This document shows positions 43,067 to 51,469 of a DNA stretch of 64,000 nucleotides, one piece after another (position 1 is the first letter of the stretch; each line of letters starts with the position of its first letter). The notes beneath the pieces were generated by a model that ran no database searches, was not told the DNA's origin, and saw only the letters and a list, made by a program, of their open reading frames with translations. The translations under genes and the position numbers were made by a program. Origin of the DNA: Vitrella brassicaformis (lineage: Eukaryota; Sar; Vitrellaceae); the NCBI GenBank assembly GCA_001179505.1, contig CDMY01001000.1, forward strand, positions 163,605 through 227,604. The letters run 5' to 3'.

Positions 43067-44616
43067 GAGAGAGAGTCCACACACACACAGACACAGACAC
43101 ACATGGGGGCGGCTGTGTGTGTCACACACTGATGTGGGTGGCTGGGGGCTCTTCACTCGTCGCCTGTCTGACTGGCTGGCTGTGTGCCTCACTTTGAGCG
43201 ATGTGTGTGTGTGTGGGTCTATGGGGCATGTGGTTATCTTTCTCCCTGTCTATAGGTGTCGATACAGCAGAGCAGTGAGACCCCCACAGTCAATCGCCTG
43301 CTATGCCTGTGACAGTGTACTGCGTAAACAGACACACGAGAGCTGAGATGCCTTTTGAGCTGCCGTAGATGGGATGGCTGTGGTTTGATTTCACACTGAC
43401 TGACCCAAGTTAGTCTTGGACTGACCGACAGAGACACTGACTGTCTGACTGACTGACTGACTGTGGTATGCTGTGAGACCAGTCAGCCAGCCACGGGAGG
43501 GAGAGAGGGAGGGGTGGTTCGCATCTCTGTCTGCACACTCACACCGATGCCATCACACACACACATGAGGGGTTTTGCCCGCCTTTTCCTTTGCCTGTGG
43601 CACTCCCATCGATGTCAAAACGCACGCACACACACACACACACACACTTGTCGGTGTGGTTTTGCTCCCGTGTGTTGTTTTGACCGCCATTGCTTTTGGC
43701 ACATGAGCGACCTCTCTGTGTTTCTCTGTGTCTCAATCTGTGTGTGTCGCTGTGTGCGTGTGTGTCTCAATGTGTGTGCGGATACAGTCGTCCATTGTCT
43801 ACAACGTGATGTGTTGACATAGAGGGGAGAGTGAGGGACTGTCAAGTGGGCACCGACGGAGTCAGCCAGACAAATGGCAAATGGTCTCTTCTCTCCTTCT
43901 CGACACACACAGACAGACAGACAGACAGACAGCGGTGGATGGCTAGACGGCCCCTTCTCGGCAGCAGACTGCTTAGCTAGGGCGAGTGCCCTCTGGGGGG
44001 GGGCTGAGGGGCTGGCTGGTGTGTGTCGGCTGTGTCTTTCCTGACTGCTTAGACGTGTTGATAGCAAACGGATCAATGCGATTGAGTCAATGCAGTGAGA
44101 CACATTATTACATCTGGTCGACACACCTTGATGGACACGGCCACGTCGAGTCGATGTCCACACGCACACACACACATTCGCCCCCGATGAGGTCTGCCTG
44201 CCGACAGTCACAGACACAAAGGAGATCGACCGGCCGTCGCTGAGCCCCAACTTGAGGCCACCAGACAGACACCCACTGGATGAGAGTCATGACGATGGCA
44301 TTAGGACATCGGTGTGCCGCAATCACGCCAGGAGTGAAACCGTCGTCATGGCGGCTCAATAAAGGATCGTCAGCAAAGTGTGGGAGACATGTGTCTCTCT
44401 TGACCAGCAGCACGGCACACAGGCAGCAGCATCAGCACACTCACGGCAGACACAAAGGGCCACGGGCGGCTGACAGACACACACGCGACAAAGGCAGCAC
44501 AGACACACACAGTGAGAGAGACTGTGAGGCGGCCGCACAGACAAAACTCACTCGCTCATTGCACACAGACAGACAGACAACGCACTCACTCCATCGCTCA
44601 GAGCCAAAGCACACAG
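43067..44616. other. Gene-free region of duplicated blocks
   Basis: A conserved 3' element (43067-43165), then TG/CA repeats. 43920-44215 repeats 35760-36060, and 44250-44490 repeats 7310-7560 (CCACTGGATGAGAGTCATGA). No exon chain. Confidence 0.55.
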
Positions 44617-45476
44617 TTAGCCAGACGAGGAGCGAGGAGCCCCCGGCCACACACTCATGAGTGTGTGACACTCACAGCCGCTCACACGTGTGTGTGCGTG
44701 TGTGTGGACTCTCTCGAACTCTATGCTGATCAACCGCAGCTGAACGTAGGGGCCGCAGCCTGGCAGTTTGATTTGCCTCACTTCGCCCTCCCGCATCGAC
44801 AGCAACGCCTCACGCATCCACTGACGCCAATCAGACACACGTTTCACCAGCCCACGGTAATCGCATGCTTTGTTCTGGCCGTCGAATGCGTCCCACCACT
44901 CAACCCAGTCGATCTTGACGCGGTCGTTGAGTGTGGGCACTCTGCCGGTGCCCTCCTGCACCACCTCATACCGCGCACCAGATGGCGATGTGCCGGTCCG
45001 ACGGCGCAGAGTGGCACCGCCGCCATTGGCCAGACTGCCGATGACACACAAACACACACACAAAGCCAATATATAACCGTTCACACACGAGGCATAGGCA
45101 AGAGAGAGGCAAGGGCTCCTCACCTCGGGTTGTTTGATGGTCTCTGCCCTATCGGCAGAGCGATGGGCGGGCTGGTGCTGAAGTCGAGGAAGCGGACGCC
45201 CTTATCGCCCTCTGCCAGCCGGGTCACAATCGCGTCGCCACTCAGAGGGCTCGTGACTTCGATGAACAGCTCGCCGGGCCGGTTGGGGTACTCGAAGACG
45301 TTCTCCTTGCCCCACACAGTGATGCCCACCCACCCGAGGCCAGCTGCCAACGCCATGATACCTGTCACAGAGTGTGGATAATCCATCAGATCTCTCTCTC
45401 CTTTGCAGTCTACACGTGTGCTGCCTCTCTGTGGCTCACCCTGGTCCTTCGCTGCCCTCGAGAGCCGCCGAAACAC
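44617..45476 (-). CDS. WG-module / FKBP-like protein, stop codon lost
   Basis: Inverted paralogue of the 26.6 kb gene. Minus-strand exon 45361-45124 reads GIMALAAGLGWVGITVWGKE, PGELFIEVTSP, EGDKGVRFLDFS, RPSNNPR, without the frame problem of its paralogue. It may be preceded by MFRRLSRAAKDQ from 45476. Exon 45034-(44617): SLANGGGATLRRRTGTSPSG, ARYEVVQEGTGRVPTLNDRV, EWWDAFDGQNKACDY, EALLSMREGEVRQI, VQLRLISIE. Where all other copies stop with TAG, this one has TTC (about 44722-44724), so translation would run through the conserved 3' element (FERVHTHAHTR...) to a stop at 44617. Confidence 0.72.
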
Positions 45477-45609
45477 GCAAGATCTGCGTGCCCGGAGGGT
45501 TTGAAGGGGTCAAAGGGTTTGTTACCCTGGAGCGGGAAGCAAGTTTGGCCCGAGATCTTCGCATACCTCACCCATACCTCACCCACCTCCCTGCGCCATT
45601 GTGGGCGAT

Positions 45610-46534
45610 GCCGCAGCAAGCCGCTCTCCTTATTCCCGCAGGAGTCATCGCCTCTGCGTTGGCCAGCGCGTTTCAACCCCCCCTGGTGGCTCGCCCGCTC
45701 AAGGCCGTCATCCCAGTCCACTCCACAGCCCGTGGGAAGGCCACACACTTCCTCTCAGTCCTGAAGAGGAGAGAGAAGGGGCAAAACCAAGACACTCGCA
45801 CTCAGTTACACGCCGAAGAGGTCAGTCAAAATGAATCATCAAAAGACCTGCTCAACCTTCCCAATACGCTCTCCCTGTTGTTGTCGCAGAGCTCTGGCAA
45901 TGACGAGCGGAAGACGTCCGAGCCACCAGACAGCACCTTGCCGTCGAGTGCTTGTCTTCCCCCAACCTATGGTCAGAAAGGTCGTCAGCCACAAGACGAG
46001 TGCAAGTGCATCTCTCTCTGTGTGTTTGCGTGTGTGTGTGTGGGCTGGTTGCAGGTGCTCCTCTGCAACTCCAAGTCGTTAACTACGGAGACGAGCAAGT
46101 CGCTGAGAAGTGGCTGGGGGATCCTGTCCGCCGAGCTTCTGCCACCCCTGGTCAGTCAGCGAACGAGTGATAGCGAGGCGGAAATGAGATCACCCCACCC
46201 ACATGTCTGTATCGCTGTGCACTCGGTCCATGCAGCTCCCAGCGAAGCCCCCCCTCCAATCACAATCACTGGACTGGAGCGTCCAGTCGAGCGCTTTTCC
46301 CAGGGCGTTTCCAATGGCGGCACCGGGATCATCGCCGTGGGCGTCGGGATCATCGCCGTGGGCGTCGGGATGATCGCCGGGGCCATCATCACTGGTGCTG
46401 CCTCCCTCCTCGAGGCACTCATCAAGGCCGGCATGAAGGGTCCCGGTGCGGTCATCGCCGCCCTCCTCATCTCGGGTGCGTTCCTCTATGTGGCGTTTGC
46501 CCTGGTATGGTTGCTCAAAGCACTGCAGGAGTAG
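45610..46534 (+). CDS. Plastid-type leader, Gly/Ile-repeat membrane protein
   Basis: The ATG at 45610 starts MPQQAALLIPAGVIASALA, then SAFQPPL, resembling the ASAFAP cleavage motif of secondary red plastids, and a basic S/T/R stretch to LHAEE (about 45816). Further exons: about 45890-45970 (SSGNDERKTSEP...YG), 46055-46150 (APLQLQVVNYGDEQVAEKWL) and 46234-46534. The last encodes PPITITGLERPVERFSQGVS, an exact 21-bp duplication (GIIAVGV twice, 46325-46366) and two hydrophobic segments (GMIAGAIITGAASLLEAL; VIAALLISGAFLYVAFALVW), ending KALQE, TAG at 46532. Family unknown; possibly a thylakoid or envelope protein. It diverges from the FKBP gene at 45476. Confidence 0.68.
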
Positions 46535-47501
46535 GCACCACGTCGTGACACACTACGCACGTGTGAGACAGCTAGACAGACAGGTGCTCAGAAAGGGGGA
46601 AGGGATCTGAAGGGCTAGTGGGGGTGACTATCTCTTGTACAGACATACGGTTTTGCTTACTTGAACCACGGGAGGGAGGGAGCGGGTGTGTAGAGTCTGG
46701 GACTCTCATGGGGCTCGGATCCATTGGCTGACGTCGTTTCTGTCTATGAGTGTCGGCAGGCAGAGGAGGCGTCGGCCAATCGACAGCCTGAGCCGCGAGA
46801 GACCACATACAGACACACGTTTGCGTGGCGGTTTGACGGCTGGCTGATATGACGTGTCGTGAGCAGCATAGACGTGGGAGGGTGGGTGAGCGGGCTTCAT
46901 CACTCGATAGAATAGCTGGGTTATCGAGCTGATTGATTGTCTGCTCGATGGGGATTGATCTGTGTGTAAGTCAGTCGGTGTCTGTATATGTATGTATATC
47001 AAAGCACACACATATGTGATGTGCCTTCCTTTCGCGTTCTAACCGGCCATTCAGTCGCGACGGTGTGTGAGTTTGTGTGATGACCGATTGGTTCTCTTCT
47101 TCCGCACCGATTTAGTCAGTCGACACAGTTTCTGTCAACAGGCACGCACATGAAAGCGTCATCAAGCGAGCGAGCAGCCAGTCGAGCTTATCTACCAGTC
47201 ATCTACTTAATGCAGTGCAGTCAAGTCAGCCGAGTTAGTGACTTCCTGAACTACAAGTAAAGTGGCGGCCAGCAAAGCCAACAAACGGCATCCCATCTCC
47301 CTCACTCTCCTTGATCAATACATGCATCGATCCATCAAGCCGTCACCAAATGCAACCCATCGACCCATCCAATACGCAAACGGCAGCCCCCCGCCGCCAC
47401 TGCCACACGCACATCCATCCGCCCACACACACATGCAGCCCGTCAAGCCAAGTGCTTCAAACTACTCACCCGCTCTACTCGTCAGCTGTGTGTCTCCCTA
47501 G
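46535..47501. other. Intergenic, one stem-loop element
   Basis: Contains the type-A stem-loop at 46723. AT content is above average at 46960-47000. No exon chain. Both flanking genes end here (convergent). Confidence 0.45.
46723..46780. repeat. Stem-loop element, type A, copy 3
   Basis: Arms ATTGGCTGACGTCGTTTCTG (from 46723) and GGCAGAGGAGGC...GGCCAAT (46759-46780). Type-A flank (GAGCCGCGAGAGACCACATA) follows, as at 23.75 and 28.14 kb. Confidence 0.75.
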
Positions 47502-47999
47502 CTACAGAATGCTGATCAGGTGCAGCTCCACATAAGGCGCCGCAGTGCCTCCTCCCTCGCAGCTGCAGCAGGGCAGCATGATGCGCCGCACCTCCCCCTC
47601 CCGCATAGCCATCATCGCCTCTCGCAGCCACTCATGCAGATCGGACAGCTGGCGGATCTCGCCCAGCCGCTGCTGCCTGCCGCCAATGCCATGTCCGACG
47701 GTGGTGTAGTCGTACACGACGGTCTGGTCGATGGATGTGGGTGTCCGGCCGGATGGGCTGCCCTCGCGTATCGTCTGATGGAGTGCACCTGAGGGCATTT
47801 CGGTGATGGGGAAGCCACTGTGGCTGCTGAATGCATGTCTGTATTCATGAGCAGAGAACAAAGGGAAAGAAGCCTGCCTAGTGCTGCTCCCAGTCACTCA
47901 ATCACCCACCTGGTCTGTGTTTGTGTCTGTGCGCCATGTTGTGTGGATGTGGGTGTGTTGGCCATGGTGACATCGGAATCAGCGGCCGACTGCTCCCCG

Positions 48000-48046
<47 letters not shown>

Positions 48047-49516
48047 CAGACGTGACGCACACACGAACACGAGCGGCGGGTCTGTGTGTATTTGCTCACG
48101 CACCCTCTCATGATGCTGGCAAGCCGCAGCTCGACATATCCCTTCTCTGGCAGTATAATCCGCCGGGTCTCTCCCTCCCTCATGGCCATGATCCGCTCCC
48201 TCAGCCACTCTCCCATGTCCGTCACACGGCGCACCACCCCCCGCTGCTCGAAGTCTGTGTCGGTGTCGAATCCGTCCCGCCAGGAGGCGATGTCGTATCT
48301 GACGGTGTCGTTGAGTGTCGGTCCATTGCCGGTGCCGCGCTGCACAACTCTGTGGTAGGCGCCAGATCGATGGCGGACAAATCCTTCATGACCGCTGCAA
48401 ACCCATCACAGACACGCACAGCGCACAGAGAGAGAGATGTGTCTCTGATCCACACCGACCCTTCCCCAAATGGACATGTACGTGGGCGTGTGAGTACCTG
48501 TCCACAATATGGATAAGCCGGATGTGTGCGAAGGCGAATCCAGGTGTGATGATCCGCCGGATCTCCCCCGTACGCATGGAAAGCAGCGCCTCACGTAGCC
48601 ACTCCTGCGTGAAGTCCGCCACACGGGACTCCGCCCCATGAGCGTCGAGTATCGTCTGGGTGCCGTCAAATGCGTCTCGCCACACACGGGCATCGTACTG
48701 GACGGTCTGGCTGAGTGTGGGGCTGGTGCCGCAGCCCTCTGTGGTTGTGCGATAGCGAGCACCCGATGAGGGCGATAAGGTGAAGCAGTCGTCACTGCAC
48801 ACACACACACACAAGGACAGCACACAGCCATCCATTCATTAGAGAGTTGTTGTGCGTTGGCGTGCGTCCCATCTGTCTGTGTCACCTGTGTGTTGTACCT
48901 ACCTACCTTGTGGGTGTGTTGGAGGGGTGCTGAGTTACATAGCCATCCAGCATACAGACATCCGATTCGCTGCACACACGCCACGCCATCAGCAGACACA
49001 TACATCCACGCATCCATCCTTCATCTCTCTGTGTCATCTATGTGGCCCTTCTCATGATTTACCCACCTGCCGTCCGTCTGGGAATTGGTTACCATCTCAT
49101 TCGCCGACAAACCTCCATGACTCGCCTTTCCCGGTGTGAGTGTGAGTGTGTGTGCCGTGGAATGGGTCTGCATGTCCGTGTCTATGGGCAGCTGCGGGTG
49201 CGTCGGGGTGGGTGTGGGCAGCAAAGGCGGGGGGGCTGGTGGGTGAATGACCAGCAACTTGTCTTGTGCTGGCCGCATCTGCTGGTGAGGCGGGCTGTCA
49301 GCCTTGCGCTTTGTTCCTGTCCCTGCCAACGATGCCGCGGTGGCACGTCGCCCCTCCTGATCGAGCGACACAAACACACACAATACACACATAATGAAAC
49401 AGGAGCCGGCGATGATTTCAATGAGTCTTTCTACCTTCAAAGCTAGCGCAGCTGCACAGCCTTCTGTGAAGGCCGCCGTTTTTTTCTCCTCTGCTGATGC
49501 GATGCCGCTCAGCTAA
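47502..49516 (-). CDS. Membrane-anchored protein with three FKBP-like domains
   Basis: Minus-strand exons (about 49516)-49067, 48969-48907, 48794-48498, 48394-48104 and 47838-47502 join in phase at every junction. The N-terminal part has a hydrophobic segment (IIAGSCFIMCVLCVFVSL) and a Pro/His/Thr-rich stretch. Domain 1: GARYRTTTEGCGTSPTLSQ, VWRDAFDGTQ, EALLSMRTGEIRRI, IRLIHIV. Domain 2: GAYHRVVQRGTGNGPTLND, SWRDGFDTDT, ERIMAMREGETRRI, VELRLASIM. Domain 3: GALHQTIREGSPSGRTPT, EWLREAMMAMREGEVRRI, VELHLISIL, TAG at 47502. One domain per exon points to exon-wise duplication. These domains are more diverged than the dispersed cassettes and lack the conserved 3' element. No ATG was found for the first exon; an upstream exon is expected. 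Confidence 0.78.
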
Positions 49517-49659
49517 CCACTGCACACACAACACAACGATGCAGACACACAGACAGATGATCTATGTCGTTCATGGCGCTGGTTTGGTCTGCGTCTGCTT
49601 TCGTGAAAATTTTCCAACAATTCACCTGTCCTCTCTCCTGCAGAGCATCTGTGAGGCGA

Positions 49660-50399
49660 ATGGCTCCGTTTTGGCTCTCCTTTTTCCCCCTTTCCCTTGC
49701 GAGCTTTGTAATCAATGGATCGCCGATCGCGAGAAGCAACACCGAGAGTGGAAATGGCACGCTGGGTTGGGGAATCGGTGGCTTTGCTACGGGAGTGAGG
49801 GAATCAGCTTCGTCCCTGCCGTATGGGAATCTATCGTTGATTGGCCCATCTATCTGTCTACACATCTATCTGCTGCGGACAGTACGGGTGGTGTGGCGCT
49901 GATCTGGCCAGCTGGTGTGAGCGAGCTGACTCAGTGAGTGAGCTGAGTGAGTGGGTGTATCTATCGTGTTGATTGACTGGTTTCTTTCAGGTGGAGGAGC
50001 AGCGTGATGAATGGATTCCACGATGACGCTGCTGCAAGCACAAGCAACGATGACACGTAAGCACACAGACGCGCACGAGATACACAACGTTCAACAGAAC
50101 AGATCATGGACTGCGTCGCTACATCTCTTTCTCTCTGTTTTCTTCTGTGTGTGTGTGTTTGTGTTCCATCCGCATGTGTGTGTTCAGTGGTTCGTGTGTG
50201 GGTGGTGGGGATGTGCGTTACACGAGTCACGGTGAGGGAATTGCCTGTGAGAGCCGACTCTGTGAGGAGCTGGAGAGGGCCGTCAGGGAGGGCAATGTCG
50301 GCGCTGCAAAGGTCTGCGGGTGGGGGGGATGGCTGGATGTGTGATGTGTCACATGCTTAGTCACGCTTTGTGTGCGGATGGCTTTAATCGTAGATCTGA

Positions 50400-50435
<36 letters not shown>

Positions 50436-50627
50436 TGTTGTGTGGCATCGCTTGTTCCTTCGTTGGTTCGTTCGTCAGGCGTCAGTCATCTCTCTGGCTC
50501 GGCTCAAGTCGTCATCTCTGCAGGTGCGGGTGAGGGACAGGTACTACGCCAACAGACACTCATCCGCATCAGCAGCATCGGCGTCGAACCCTTCGCACAC
50601 CTTGATGAATGGGTAACCTCCCCTCCC
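49660..50627 (+). CDS. Exons upstream of the FKBP/RBR locus (tentative)
   Basis: A possible start at 49660 (MAPFWLSFFPLSLASFV) begins a signal-like segment in an exon after a TGCAG acceptor. Further exon-like pieces: 49992-50058 (VMNGFHDDAAASTSNDD), about 50190-50311 (GGDVRYTSHGEGIACESRLC, EELERAVREGNVGAAK) and about 50480-50620 (VSHLSGSAQVV, LIRISSIGVEPFAHLDEW). The set is uncertain, and the N gap at 50628 hides the next part. These exons may be the 5' half of the RBR gene, of the FKBP cassette gene, or of both by alternative splicing. Confidence 0.4.
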
Positions 50628-50927
50628 NNNNNNNNNNNNNNNNNNNNNNNNNNNNNNNNNNNNNNNNNNNNNNNNNNNNNNNNNNNNNNNNNNNNNNNNN
50701 NNNNNNNNNNNNNNNNNNNNNNNNNNNNNNNNNNNNNNNNNNNNNNNNNNNNNNNNNNNNNNNNNNNNNNNNNNNNNNNNNNNNNNNNNNNNNNNNNNNN
50801 NNNNNNNNNNNNNNNNNNNNNNNNNNNNNNNNNNNNNNNNNNNNNNNNNNNNNNNNNNNNNNNNNNNNNNNNNNNNNNNNNNNNNNNNNNNNNNNNNNNN
50901 NNNNNNNNNNNNNNNNNNNNNNNNNNN
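50628..50927. other. Assembly gap, 300 N
   Basis: The left flank ends AATGGGTAACCTCCCCTCCC and the right flank starts AATGGTAACCCCC followed by a long C run. The near-identical flanks suggest an unresolved poly-C tract; the true missing length may be very small. Confidence 0.8.
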
Positions 50928-50991
50928 AATGGTAACCCCCCCCCCCCCCCCCCCCCCCCCCACACACACACACATACACATGACAGACACG

Positions 50992-51036
50992 CTCAAACAT
51001 CCATTCATGGTATTGCCCATGCGTGTGTGCAGCACT
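50992..51036. repeat. 45-bp direct repeat, left copy (acceptor of the FKBP exon)
   Basis: CTCAAACATCCATTCATGG, TATTGCCCATG, then a splice acceptor GTGTGCAG|CACT. Matches 51425-51469 with 2 differences in 45. Confidence 0.9.
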
Positions 51037-51342
51037 GTCGGCCGTCGGAGCGGCACATCGCCATCTGGCAACCGGTATGAGGTGGTGCGGGAGGGCACCG
51101 GCAGAGTGCCCTCGCTCAACGACCGCGTCAAGTTGTCGTGGATTGGGTGGCGTGATGACTTCGACGGCTGGGACAAAACAAACGAGGCCGTTGGGGTGGA
51201 GCGGCGTGTGTCTGATCTGACTGACTGGCTGGATGAGGCGTTGGTGGAGATGCGCGAGGGCGAGGTCAGGCGAGTCAAACTGCCAGGCAGCGGATCTTAT
51301 TTCCCATACCGTCAGCTGCGGTTGATCACCATCATAGAGTAG
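51033..51342 (+). CDS. FKBP-like terminal exon inserted upstream of the RBR exons
   Basis: The exon begins CACTGTCGGCCG after the acceptor and encodes TVGRRSGTSPSG, NRYEVVREGTGRVPSLNDRV, GWRDDFDGWDK, DWLDEALVEMREGEVRRV and YRQLRLITIIE, TAG at 51340. It needs two bases from an upstream exon to open its frame, the same phase as the exon at 51466. The conserved 3' element follows (51343-51421). The family signature is complete with one extra Ile near the end. The upstream partner is hidden by the gap. Confidence 0.75.
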
Positions 51343-51424
51343 GAGAGACTGCACACACACACAAGTGTGAGCGGCTGTGTGTGTCACACACTCATTCATG
51401 TGTGTGGCCGGGAGCTCCTCGCTC

Positions 51425-51469
51425 CTCAAACATCCATTCATGGTATTGCCCATGTGTGTTTGCAGCACT
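51425..51469. repeat. 45-bp direct repeat, right copy (acceptor of first visible RBR exon)
   Basis: Same 45 bases as 50992-51036 with two substitutions, again ending in TTTGCAG|CACT. It begins exactly where homology to the cassette 3' element ends. Confidence 0.9.

Noticed and set aside
50320-50627. Ankyrin-like repeat (EELERAVREGNVGAAK)
   Set aside because: Only one short segment resembles an ankyrin helix and the following sequence does not continue the repeat.
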